A stretch of 64,000 nt of DNA from CADEDH01 sp041394285 (GTDB taxonomy: Bacteria > Actinomycetota > Acidimicrobiia > Acidimicrobiales > SZUA-35). Made by a program: the position numbers and the translations under genes. The stretch covers positions 31,749 to 95,748 of the forward strand of contig JAWKIL010000021.1 of NCBI GenBank assembly GCA_041394285.1. Reading direction: 5' to 3'. The notes beneath the pieces were generated by a model. The model worked only from the letters and a program-made list of their open reading frames with translations. It was not told the DNA's origin and did no database searches. This document shows, one piece after another, positions 43,766 through 52,749 of the stretch (the stretch's first letter is position 1; each line of letters begins with the position of its first letter).

Positions 43766-45079
43766 ATGGCGACCGCACCAACCGGTGGCACGCCGACCGC
43801 ACCAGGAGAGCAGCTGAACCGGCAGCACAGCTTCCTCCTGCGTGGCATCACCAACCGCCTCGACGGCGAGTTCGGCTCGTTGTTCACGCGGGACACCCTC
43901 GATCACTATGTGGTCGACTCGTACGAGGACTTGCGGTCGCGGGCCAAGGTGCTCACCCACCTTCCCGCCTTCGTCGAGCGATTCGCCCGGCAGCGGCTGC
44001 GCGCCCTGGCCCAGAACCGGGGGCTGGTGACGGACCACCGACCGCAGGTGTTGTTCGTCTGTCGCCGGAACGACGCCAGCTCGCAGATCGCAGCCGCCCT
44101 GTTCAACGCCCGGGCGGCTGGGAGGGGGGAGGCTCTGTCGGCCGGGCCTGAACCGGTGGGGGAGTTGCTGGAGGAGGCGGTGCACGTGCTGCACGAGGTC
44201 GGGATCGACGTCCTGGGCGAGTTCCCCAAGCCGCTTACCCCGGAGGTGGAGGAAGCAGCCGACGTGATCGTCACCCTGGACTCCCACGATGACATCGAGA
44301 TCCTCGACGGGAAGCAGTACTACGCCTGGCGGCTGGAGCCGGCGGCCTCGTTGGCGGCCTACCGGGAGCTGCGCGACGACCTCGCCCGGCGTGTCGACGA
44401 GCTCGTCGAGGCGATCGTCCCGCCGCCGCCCCACGGGCGGCTGGCGCTGGGCGACTACCGCCAGCAACTCGAATCGGATCTGCGGTGCCTCGTCGATCTG
44501 GTGGATCAAATGTTGGCTGAGTTGGAGGGCGGGTTGGTGGCCGTCGATCGGGTGGCGCTGGCGGCACTGCCCGATCGCGACGACGCCGTCGACCGGGCTC
44601 ACACCGACCTGAGGAGCGACGCCCTCGAGCTGATCGCCCGCCATCAGCCGGTGGCGTCGGACCTTCGTTTCGTCCTGGCGGTGCTGGACGCTGGCCTGCA
44701 CCTGGAGCGGATCGCCGACGGGGTGGTCGAGGCGACCCGAGCTGCAGTCGCCAGCGACGTCGTGTTGGACCGCCCGCTGCCGGGCCAGCTGTTGGCGATG
44801 CTTGCGCTGGTGGCGGATCTGACCACGGCGTCGGTCGGCCTGCTGCTCGGCGACAGCCCCTCGCCGCTGACCGAGATCGAGGAGCGAGGGGCCACCCTCG
44901 ATCGCCTGGCGGTGCAGGTGTTCGAAGGGTTGCTCGACGACCGCAGCGGGCGTGACCGGCTCGTGGTGCTCACCATCGATCGGCTGTCGAGGCTGTTCAA
45001 GCGGGCCGGCGAGCACGCCGTCGACATCGCCGAGAGCGCGCAGTTCGCCGAGACCGGCCAGTATCCGAAGCTGGGATGA
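43766..45079 (+). CDS. fusion of three-helix-bundle domain, inactive LMW-phosphatase/ArsC-like domain and PhoU domain
   Basis: GAAGGGAG lies six bases before the ATG; the product has 437 residues. Residues 15-85 form the three-helix-bundle dimerisation domain. Residues 92-225 resemble arsenate-reductase-type low-molecular-weight phosphatases (PQVLFVCRRNDASSQIAAAL). Cys99 of the CX5R loop is present, but the essential Arg is Ser105, and the second Cys motif is replaced by LDSHDDIEILDG. From about 228 to the end it is a PhoU-like helical domain (LESDLRCLVDLVDQML, HLERIADGVVE, FKRAGEHAVDIAESAQF). PhoU proteins adjust phosphate uptake signalling. The dead phosphatase domain could sense phosphate or arsenate. 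The gene is coupled to the remnant at 45076. Confidence 0.85.
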   Translation: MATAPTGGTPTAPGEQLNRQHSFLLRGITNRLDGEFGSLFTRDTLDHYVVDSYEDLRSRAKVLTHLPAFVERFARQRLRALAQNRGLVTDHRPQVLFVCRRNDASSQIAAALFNARAAGRGEALSAGPEPVGELLEEAVHVLHEVGIDVLGEFPKPLTPEVEEAADVIVTLDSHDDIEILDGKQYYAWRLEPAASLAAYRELRDDLARRVDELVEAIVPPPPHGRLALGDYRQQLESDLRCLVDLVDQMLAELEGGLVAVDRVALAALPDRDDAVDRAHTDLRSDALELIARHQPVASDLRFVLAVLDAGLHLERIADGVVEATRAAVASDVVLDRPLPGQLLAMLALVADLTTASVGLLLGDSPSPLTEIEERGATLDRLAVQVFEGLLDDRSGRDRLVVLTIDRLSRLFKRAGEHAVDIAESAQFAETGQYPKLG

Positions 45080-45530
45080 ACGGAGTGAGTTCCGCCGTGC
45101 CCCTCGTTCTGTCGCCGGCCAACCCGCACCTGGACGCCGACGCTGCCGCGTTCCTGGCCGACCTCGATGAGGGGCGGGCCCCCTGGCCGGCTTGGCCCTG
45201 GATCTTCGCCGTTCATGGAGCCATCGCCCCGACGAGCACTGGGCCAGCTCGATCCCGAGCTGTGGCGCCTCACCACGAACCCCTGGGTCCTCCTCCAGAC
45301 GATGTCCCCTCGTGCGCTGCAGGACCGGCTGCCCGGCCAGATGTACGGGAGCGGTTGGGCCGGGAGCTCGCTCGGCACGGCGTCGTCATTTCGACTACCA
45401 CACCTGGTTCGAGACCGCCGGACGGGACGACGACCTCACCACAGCGGCGTGGATCGCCGGGCCGCCGTTCTGTCGGCCCAGGTTCAACTGCGGTCGATGC
45501 CGGGTTCATCTCGGGCGGCTAGTGTCGCCG
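45076..45530 (+). pseudogene. remnant resembling the DUF3417 N-terminal domain of alpha-glucan phosphorylase
   Basis: The ATG overlaps the preceding TGA. Pieces of one protein appear in three frames: FLADLDEGRAP, then LALDLRRSWSHRPDEHWA, then QLDPELWRLTTNPWVLLQT with MSPRALQDRL, then PDVRERLGRELARHGVV and FDYHTWFETAGRDDDL. In order these match the start of glycogen/alpha-glucan phosphorylases (DUF3417). At least three single-base shifts are needed, and the catalytic part is absent because the metallophosphoesterase gene begins at 45535. It reads as a decayed and truncated gene. Confidence 0.5.
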
Positions 45531-45534
45531 GACT

Positions 45535-46380
45535 ATGGTGGCCCGCCTGCTCGTCGTGTCCGACACCCATCTTGCCCCCGGGCACGGCACGGCTCAGCGG
45601 AACTGGGATGCGGTGGTGGCCAGCGTCGCCGACAGCGACGCCGACGTGGTGGTCCACCTCGGCGATCTGACCGTCGACGGGGCCAACCGGCCAGAGGAGC
45701 TGGAGTACGCCCGGGCCGAGCTGGATCGGCTCGGCCGTCCCTGCTTCGTCGTGCCCGGCAACCACGACATCGGCGACAACCCGGTCGCTGGTGCGCCGTC
45801 CGGCGAGACCGTGATCGACGACGAGCGGAGGCGACGGTGGCTCGACACCTTCGGGCTCGACTGGTGGCGCCTCGACCTCGACCACTGGACCCTGCTGGCG
45901 CTCGACGCCCAGCTGTTCGGCTCCGGCCTGGCGGCCGAGGCAGTGCAATGGAGCTGGCTGGCGGCGCAGGTGTCGGATGTGGCTGACGGCCAGTTCCTCG
46001 GGCTCGTGGTCCACAAGCCCCTGCTCGGAACCGAGGCAGAGTTGGCTACCGCCCCGAGCTACCGGTTCGTTGCTCCCGGGCCCCGAGGCCGACTGCTCGA
46101 CGCGCTGCAGGGCCGGTCGCCGCAGCTGATCCTCAGCGGCCACGTGCACCAGCACCGGATCCTCGACCTCCACGGGATCCGCCACGTCTGGGCCCCCACC
46201 ACCTGGGCCACGCTGCCCGACAAGACCCAACCCCGCTACGGCTTCAAGTGCTGCGGTCACCTCCGCCTGGCCCTCGACAGCGGGCCCGTGGCGTCCATTG
46301 ACCTGGTGGTCGCTCCCGGCGTGAACCAGCAGGTGATCGGCGACACGGTGGCCAGCCCGTCTCCCGCCCCCAATCGCTGA
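45535..46380 (+). CDS. calcineurin-like metallophosphoesterase
   Basis: The 281-residue product is an intact two-metal phosphoesterase: VVSDTHLAPG (site 1), VVVHLGDLTVDG, VVPGNHDIGDN, LVVHKPLL and LSGHVHQHRILDLHG. There is no signal peptide, so it acts in the cytoplasm. Family members hydrolyse phosphodiesters, nucleotides or phosphoproteins; the substrate is not readable. It lies among phosphate-linked genes. Codon use looks normal and, unlike its neighbours on both sides, it contains no frame breaks. Confidence 0.9.
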   Translation: MVARLLVVSDTHLAPGHGTAQRNWDAVVASVADSDADVVVHLGDLTVDGANRPEELEYARAELDRLGRPCFVVPGNHDIGDNPVAGAPSGETVIDDERRRRWLDTFGLDWWRLDLDHWTLLALDAQLFGSGLAAEAVQWSWLAAQVSDVADGQFLGLVVHKPLLGTEAELATAPSYRFVAPGPRGRLLDALQGRSPQLILSGHVHQHRILDLHGIRHVWAPTTWATLPDKTQPRYGFKCCGHLRLALDSGPVASIDLVVAPGVNQQVIGDTVASPSPAPNR

Positions 46381-46553
46381 CCTCTCCCGACAGCGGTTCA
46401 ACTGCAGTTCCCTGACGTGCGGTATGCATCTGATCTCGCCGCCATCGCCATCGCCGCCTCGGTCGCCCTGTATGTCTTCGGATCGGGAGGCCTGGGCCAG
46501 TGGCTGTTCGGTTGACCGCCGGCGTCCGCGGCCCGGCCGCGAGCTGAGCCATG

Positions 46554-47803
46554 TCAGCGGCGTCGGATCTGCGCCAGCCGCGAGCGTAGGTACGCCCGCT
46601 CCGCTTCGTTGTCGCACTGCTCGATCGCTGCCTGGTAGGAGGCGATGGCAAGGTCGACGTCGCCGGCCCTCCTCGCCAGCTCGCCGCAGACGGCAGTGAA
46701 CCGGTGATGGTTGTGGAGCACGTCGGCGACTTCGGCGAGGACCGCCAGCCCGGCTTGCGGGCTCTGGGCCTCGGCCACCGCAACGGCCCGGTTGAGACGC
46801 ACGATCGCCGACCCGGTCTGCACCTCGAGCGCCTCGTACAGCTCCACGATGTGCCCCCAATCGGTCTGGCCGGCCGTAGGCGCGGTGGCGTGCGCGGCTG
46901 CGATCAGCGCCTGCAGCCGAAGCTGCTCGGCGTACCCGTCGCGGGGTTCGAGGCCGTCGACGAGCTCGAGGCCGACCCGGATCTCGTCGTGGTGCCACTC
47001 CGCGCGGTCCTGGTCGGCCAGGGTGATCAGCTCGCCGTCGCGCGCCCTGGCGTCGCGTCGCGAGTGTTGCAGCAGGAGGAGCGCCCGCAGGGCCGTCACC
47101 TGCGGTGCCGCCGGTGCAAGCTGGTGGAGCACGGTGGCGAGGTGTACCGCCTCCCCCGCCAGGTCGGCCCGGAGGAGATCGGGTCCTGTGCCGGGGGCAT
47201 AGCCGGCGGTGAAGGCGAGGTAGATCGTCCGGCAGACCTCGTCCAGGCGTGCGGCGAGCTCGTCGGACACCGGCGCCCCGAGGGGTATGCCGGCCGCCAC
47301 GATCTTCTTCTTCGCCCGGGTGAGGCGCGCCGCCATCGTCGGGGTCGGGACCAGAAACAGACGGGCGATCTGGTCGGTGGGGGTACCGATAACGAGGCGA
47401 AGGGCCAGGGCTGATTGCGCTCCTTCGACAGTGCCGGGTGGCAGCACAGCAAGATGAGTGCAGGCGTTCGTCGGCCAACTGGTCGCCGACGTCGTCGACG
47501 GGGCCCAGCCCGGCCGGACGGCGACGAGCGGCGCCTTGCGCCCGGCGATCGCCTCCGCCCGCAGCCTCCCGACGACCTGCCGGTACGCCGTCGTACAGCC
47601 AGCCGGCCGGACTGGCTGGAATTCCGTCTACCGGCCAGCGCACCGCGGCCCGGGCGAACGCTTCGCTCCGGCGCGTCCTCCGCCAGGTCGAGGCGCCTGG
47701 TGCGGGCCACGAGCAGCGACAGCAGGCGGCCCCACTCGGTTCGGTGGGCCGCGGCGAGCGCCAGCTCAGGGCGTGTCGAGGGCTGGTCGGATGTCGATGT
47801 CAT
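46554..47803 (-). pseudogene. ECF42-type RNA polymerase sigma factor, multiply frameshifted
   Basis: The ATG at 47803 opens MTSTSDQPSTRPELALAAAH and the region-2 start RTEWGRLLSLLVARTRRLDL. Continuations then appear in turn in other frames: FARAAVRWPVDGIPASPAGW, YRQVVGRLRAEAIAGRKAPL, VDDVGDQLADERL, LILLCCHPALSKE, and finally AQSALALRLVIGTPTDQIAR, from where the last 290 residues are intact (region 4 and the TPR-like extension). At least five one-base shifts occur in about 400 bp. The gene begins inside its YCII neighbour. The second ECF42 locus at 54253 is intact. Confidence 0.8.
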
Positions 47804-48119
47804 AGGCGGGCAGGATCCGGCAGAGCTCGATCACGGTGTCGAGATCGGGCGCCTCCAACAGGTAGTAGCCGCCGATCTGCTCGGCTGCCTCGGCGAACGG
47901 CCCGTCGGTCACGGTCATCTCGCCGCCCCGCGTCCTCAGCGTCGTGGCGGTCGAACCATCGCCGAGCGCCTCGGCGCTGACGATCGCTACATCGCCCCGG
48001 GCGGCGCACGCCTCGTCGAACGCCACGTGCTTGGCCATCCCCGCTTCCTGCTCCTCCGGGGTCAGCTCGTCCCAACCGGGCATCTCGCCGTAGCCGGCGA
48101 GCAGAATGAAGTACTTCAT
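47766..48119 (-). CDS. YCII/DGPF-domain protein paired with the ECF42 sigma pseudogene
   Basis: The 117-residue product starts MKYFILLAGYGEMPGWDEL and carries the family's TVTDGPFAEAAEQIGGYYLL. YCII-related DGPF proteins are the constant genomic partners of ECF42 sigma factors and may regulate them. This copy is intact, but the sigma gene that starts within its last 38 bp is broken. It is paralogous to the gene at 55559, and the gene order (YCII first, sigma second) is the same. Confidence 0.88.
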   Translation of the reverse strand: MKYFILLAGYGEMPGWDELTPEEQEAGMAKHVAFDEACAARGDVAIVSAEALGDGSTATTLRTRGGEMTVTDGPFAEAAEQIGGYYLLEAPDLDTVIELCRILPAYDIDIRPALDTP

Positions 48120-48357
48120 GGTCGACTCCTCTGCTCAGCGCCGGCGGTCTTCGCCGGCATCAACGACGACGCGCCAGCTCGGCAGGATTCGACAGGATCC
48201 GGAAGAATTTTGGCGCGACGATACCGGTGGAGCGTGGTCGCTGGTCGTTGCCTCAGCGAGGCCGCCCGAAACCACAGTGCCGGCGTGTCGCGCCCGAGAG
48301 CCGGGCTCGGGGGTGGCCGCCCGCCGGTCGGGGCGGGTTTGGGGCGATACTGCACCG

Positions 48358-49131
48358 GTGCCCAGGGTGGAACTCGATCCCGATCTCCTGGCTGAGACCG
48401 CCGTCAGGCTCCAGGCGCGCATCCAGGCCCGGTTCCCCGGCTCGGCTCTGGGGGAACGGGCCGGGGATCTGATCGAGCTGCTGGCTTCGGTCCGCAGCCG
48501 GGCCGACGACATCACCCGGCCGATCTGGTCGCTGCGCCTGCTGGCCGGCGGGTTGCTGGTGGCGGTGGTGGGCCTGGTGGCGGTGCTGCCCTGGAGCCTG
48601 TCGGGGGCCGGGCTGGACAACACCCTGCAGCGGATCCAGTTCGTCGAGTCGGCGGTGAACGACGCCGTCTTCCTCGCCGCCGGCCTGTTGTTCGTGTGGA
48701 CGCTCGAAACCCGGATCAAGCGGCGGCGGGCCTTGCGCCTTCTGCACGAGATCCGCTCGTTCGCCCACGTGATCGACATGCTGCAGCTCACCAAGGATCC
48801 CCAGCGGCTGCCGGCCAACCGGGATCGGGCCACCGCGGTGTCGCCGCCCACCGCCATGGACGCCTTCGAGCTGGGCCGCTACCTCGACTATTGCTCCGAG
48901 CTGCTGTCGTTGGCGGCCAAGGGGGCGGCCATGATGGCCCTCCGGTTCGACGACCCGTTGGTGTTGGGCGCGGTCAACGAGATCGAGGACCTGACCAACG
49001 GCCTGTCCCGCAAGATCTGGCAGAAGCTGATGATCGTCCTCACCACCGACGCCGGCTTCGACGACGACCCGATCGGGGGCGACGACGGCTCGCCCACCGG
49101 TCTCCCCCTGGCCGGCCCGGCAGGGGACTGA
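48358..49131 (+). CDS. two-helix membrane protein of unknown function
   Basis: From GTG 48358 the protein has 257 residues (VPRVELDPDLLAETAVRLQ). An N-terminal helical region is followed by two membrane helices (LLAGGLLVAVVGLVAVLPW and AVFLAAGLLFVWTLE) and a C-terminal cytoplasmic helical part with HEIRSFAHVIDMLQLTKDP and LGRYLDYCSELLSLAAKGA. I recall similar proteins in other actinomycetes and proteobacteria, but know no function. The frame extends upstream to 48106 without a good start. It faces away from the YCII gene. Confidence 0.8.
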   Translation: MPRVELDPDLLAETAVRLQARIQARFPGSALGERAGDLIELLASVRSRADDITRPIWSLRLLAGGLLVAVVGLVAVLPWSLSGAGLDNTLQRIQFVESAVNDAVFLAAGLLFVWTLETRIKRRRALRLLHEIRSFAHVIDMLQLTKDPQRLPANRDRATAVSPPTAMDAFELGRYLDYCSELLSLAAKGAAMMALRFDDPLVLGAVNEIEDLTNGLSRKIWQKLMIVLTTDAGFDDDPIGGDDGSPTGLPLAGPAGD

Positions 49132-49514
49132 CGGAGCAGTCTCGAGCGGATGGGCAGATCTTCCCTCCTGCCGTTCCTCCTCGCCCCCTGGCCCTCCCGC
49201 TGATCGGCCGTCGCCAGCGAGGGTCGGGAGCGCGGCCGGCGGCGGTCACGAGCGGCAACGAGGGCCAGGTGGCGAATGGGCTCGGCCTCGACATCGCGGT
49301 GCCCACGAAGGGCGGCGACCGGGCCGAGCGCGTCATGCTCAACAAGGGCCCGTTCATTCGCCGACGCTATGCAGGCCCTCGACGACATCCTGCGCCGGAT
49401 GGCCTCCCACCACGACAAGAAGCGTTCGTTGCTCCGGGAGCTGCGCTCCTGGTCCCGTACCGGGTGAAGTCCCGATATCGAAGTGCCCTGATCGGCGCTT
49501 GCCGACTCGTCGTT
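49132..49514. other. region with only a possible gene remnant
   Basis: No intact gene is visible. On the plus strand LGLDIAVPTKGGDRAERVML (about 49280-49340) and FADAMQALDDILRRMASHHD to a TGA at 49467 look like consecutive parts of one protein in two frames. Neither part was assigned to a family. Confidence 0.3.
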
Positions 49515-51121
49515 TCAGCGTCGGCGGGACGGTTCCAGCCGCTGAGCGAAGAGCTCTGTGCCGGCCGTGTCGACCAGGCGGACGACCATGTCGCCCCCAG
49601 ACTCGATGTCGACCACGCCGAAGAACTGGTAACCGTCGCTGGGTGGCATGTTGGGGAAGAGGGAGGCCTTCTGGTACACGACCTCGATCCCGAAGGTGGT
49701 GTCGAGGGCGTTGGGCCCGAACGTCCCGGCGTGCACCGGGCCCGACACGAACTCCCAGAACGGGTCGAAGTCTTTGAACTGGGCCCGGTCCGGATGGTAG
49801 TGGTGGGCGGCGGCGTAGTGGACGTCGGCGGTGAGCCACACGACGTTGCTGATCCTGCGCCGCTTCATCTCCGACAGCAGGTGTGCCATCTCCAGCTCGC
49901 GGCCGAGGGGCGCTCCGTTGTCGTCGTTGGCCACGGCCTCCCAGTTCGGCCCATCGGGAACCTGAAGGCCGATCGGCATATCGGCTGCGATCACCTTCCA
50001 CGTCGCCTTCGAGCGTTCCAGGCCCCGTAGGAGCCAGTTGATCTGCTCGGTGCCGAGGAACGCCGTGTCGGGCCCGGCCACCGTCTGTTTGTTGGCGGTG
50101 TTCGGGCCCCGGAACGTGCGCATGTCGATCACGAACACGTCGAGCATAGGCCCGTAGCTCACCTGGCGGTACACCCGTCCCCTCCGCTCCGTCGTGGGGC
50201 CCATGGGGAAGTACTCGTGGAAGGCCTGGGCCGACCGGGCCACGAGGGTGTTGACGTCCTTCACCGTGTAGCGGGCGTCGCCGCCGGTGTTGGTAAGGGT
50301 CTCCCCCGGGTACCAGTTGTTCGTGACCTCGTGGTCGTCCCATTGGACGATCACGGGAACCTCGGCATTGAAACGCCGGACGTTCTCGTCCATCAGGTTG
50401 TACTTCCACTGCCCCCGGAACTCGTCGAGGGTCTCGGCCACCTTGGACTTCTCGGGGGTGACGATGTTGCGCCAGATCGAGCCGTCGGCCAGGGTGACCT
50501 CGGGCAGCAGCGGGCCGTCGGCGTACACCGTGTCGCCCGAGAACAGGAAGAAGTCGGGCTCGGTCCGCCGCATGGTCTCCCAGCAGACCATGCCGCCGAG
50601 ATCGGGGTTGATGCCCCATCCCTGGCCGGCGCAGTCGCCCGTCCACACGAACCGGACGGGCTGGCGACCGCGAGGTGCCGAGGCGAACGAGCCCATTACC
50701 GGCTCGCTCTCGAGGCCCTGATCCAGGTCGGCGAAGCGACCTGGTAGAAGACCCGCTCGCCCCGGGGCAGGTCGCCTCACCCGCACCTGCGCCGTGAAGT
50801 CGGTGGCGGGCGTGGCGACCGGCCCCGCACGACATCGGCGTGCCGGAAGCTGTCGGTCTTCGACAGCTCGACCCACATCCGGGCCGGGCGGTCGGTGCGG
50901 GACCAGATGACGGCCCGGTCGGCCACCACGTCACCGCTCTGTACGCCATAAGTGATCATGGGTCGGCTGCCGGCCAGGCTGGTGAACGTGCGGCGGGACA
51001 CCGGGCGGGCCAGCTGCCGACTGGGCACCGGCCGTACCCGGCGTCAGGGCCAGCGCCGCGCCTTCGGCCACCGCAACTCGGCCAGCAGCAGTTGGCGGCG
51101 GGTCATGCTACGAGATTCCAT
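49515..51121 (-). pseudogene. phoD: PhoD-family alkaline phosphatase/phosphodiesterase, N-terminal part frameshifted
   Basis: The catalytic part (from MGSFASAPRG to the end, minus strand 50698-49515) is intact with PhoD motifs: VWTGDCAGQGWGIN, FLFSGDTVYADG, VQWDDHEVTNNWY, TADVHYAAAHHYH. The N-terminus is not in one frame. MTRRQLLLA (ATG 51106 or 51121) would start a Tat signal, continuing as VAEGAALALTPGTAGAQSA, then SRRTFTSLAGSRPMITYGVQ, then PVATPATDFTAQVRV, and DLPRGERVFYQV in yet another frame. About five single-base indels, mostly in G/C runs, are needed. Two of them cancel, leaving a 15-residue garbled stretch. PhoD enzymes are exported by Tat and release phosphate. Confidence 0.85.
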
Positions 51122-51936
51122 GGTCACTCCTCAGCGGGCTCGATGGCGCCGCCGCGGCCTCATGGTGCTGAGGCTTTGCTCCCCTCGGCGGGCGCCGCTC
51201 CGCAGTGTCGCCGTACGCCGTGTCGCAGAGCTGAACGGCGCCCCCATCGGCCTGAATCGGCCGTGAACGTGTCAGCTTGTGAACACACCGCTCCGATGGG
51301 CGATGCTTAGCGGTCCATCACCGTCATGTGACGTGCGGCGTCGGTGATGCGGCGATCCAGGGTCAGGGCAGTGATCGCTTCCCGGACAGGGCGAAACGGG
51401 CGGCTGTGGATCGAGCCGTCGACGTCGTCTGTCCGGCGTTGGCCGTCGGCGGGCCCCTGGCACGCCTGCAGTTCGGCGCTCAACTCCCGCAACTGGCGAG
51501 GCAGGCAGCTGGTCACCCCCGCCAGCGCCCTGAGCCTGCGGCCGATCTCACACGCCTGGTCCTGGTTACGCCGCCCGATGCTACGATCATCCCTTCCACC
51601 CGTTCCTGGCGAAAGATTGGTCTGGTCGGCGGAAAAGGAAAGCAGGGCCTTCGTGCCTTCGGTGCTGCGACCGGTTTGCTCGGGGGGCGTCGCGGGCAGA
51701 TGTGCGGTGTGAGCGACGCGCGATCCGGAGACGACCAGTGGGCGGCGCCGGAGCGGGCCAGAGATGAAGAGGGCCACGGCGATCGGCCGCCGATCGATCC
51801 GACGCCAGCGCTGGGGCACACGGCCGGTGAGACGCTGCACGCCGAGGAGCACGACGATCGGCGCCGGTCATCGAAGACGACGACGAGCTGAGCCGAGCTG
51901 AGCGCGGGCCACGGCGTGCGGCACGCTCCGGACGGC
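51122..51936. other. stretch without a recognisable gene
   Basis: Several overlapping open frames exist, the longest a 181-codon minus frame at 51307-51852, but none shows family motifs, a convincing ribosome site or a coherent composition. The final part of that frame (EIGRRLRALAGVTSCLPRQL) is the most protein-like. Given the indels in neighbouring genes, a decayed gene is possible. Confidence 0.4.
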
Positions 51937-52653
51937 TCACCACGGGTGGGTGACGCCGTCCCGGTGAACGTGCCGCTGGCACCGGGTTCGGCCATGACCG
52001 CGGCCACCACGCTCGTCGCTCCTTCCGTCACCGGTCGGGCTCCCATGGTCGCCCGGCGCAGTGGTGGTGAGGCCCGGACGACGGCGTCGACCCGGATGCC
52101 ATCGCTCGCCAACTCGACCGCCAACTTCGAGGTGAGGGCATGGACTGCGGCCTTCGAGAGGAGTGTAGCTGGCCGCCATCAAGCTGGCGGCCAGCCCAGC
52201 AGCCGGGTCGCCGTGCGAGCACGCGGCGCCGCTGCCGACGTTCACGATCCGCGCCCGGGGCCGTGCCCGAAGCGCCGGCAGCAGTGCCTGGGTCACACGC
52301 CAGGTACCGAAGAGGTTGACGTCCATCACGGACCGGGCTTCGGCCAGGTCGGCGGTGGATGCGGACTCGCTCCAGTCGGCGAAGGCGGCGGCGTTGTTGA
52401 CCAGCACGTTGAGCCCGGTGTGGTCGAGGGCCTGGGCGGCCGCCGCCACGCTGTCTGGATCGGCGATGTCGAGTTGCAGCGCCCGCGCCGCGAGGCCCTC
52501 ATCCTGCAGCTGTGTCGCCACCGACCTGGCTGCATCCAGTGACCGGGCGGTGACGATCACCTCGAATCCGGCTGCGGCGAGCTGGCGCGCCACCTATGCA
52601 CCGATGCCTCGAGAAGCTCCCGTGACCAGGGCGATCGGCTGATCCTCGTCCAT
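51937..52653 (-). pseudogene. short-chain dehydrogenase/reductase with an amber codon and frameshifts
   Basis: ATG 52653 opens MDEDQPIALVTGASRGIGA, the Rossmann start of a classical SDR. The next codon is TAG, followed in frame by VARQLAAAGFEVIVTARSLD; families of this type have Glu there (GIGYEVARQLA), so GAG to TAG is likely. The protein then reads normally (LNVLVNNAAAFADWSE, ARIVNVGSGAACSHGDPAAG) until the catalytic Tyr-x3-Lys region, where it moves to another frame (SKAAVHALT-like, then LAVELASDGIRVDAVV) and returns for the usual ending RDGVTHPW. It is divergent from a TetR gene with two operators between them. Confidence 0.82.
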
Positions 52654-52671
52654 GTGTCCCCTCCATCTTCG

Positions 52672-52729
52672 CGAGACGCTGCGTCTCGTTTGGTCTGCCG
52701 CTGCAGTATGAACGAGACGTATCGTCTCG
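52672..52729. promoter_or_regulatory. two identical-arm palindromic operators (52672-52688 and 52713-52729)
   Basis: CGAGACG-CTG-CGTCTCG and CGAGACG-TAT-CGTCTCG have perfect 7-bp arms and are 41 bp apart (about four helical turns). They lie between the SDR pseudogene and the divergent TetR gene, whose product is the obvious ligand. Confidence 0.85.
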
Positions 52730-52749
52730 TCAATCGCTAGCATCATTCC

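Noticed and set aside
42884..45016. 710-codon minus-strand frame
   Set aside because: Only the last 213 codons (GyrI-like, from GTG 43525) are protein-like; the rest is antisense to the PhoU fusion gene.
51307..51852. 181-codon minus-strand frame
   Set aside because: No motif, no ribosome site and uneven composition; more likely chance or remnants of a broken gene.
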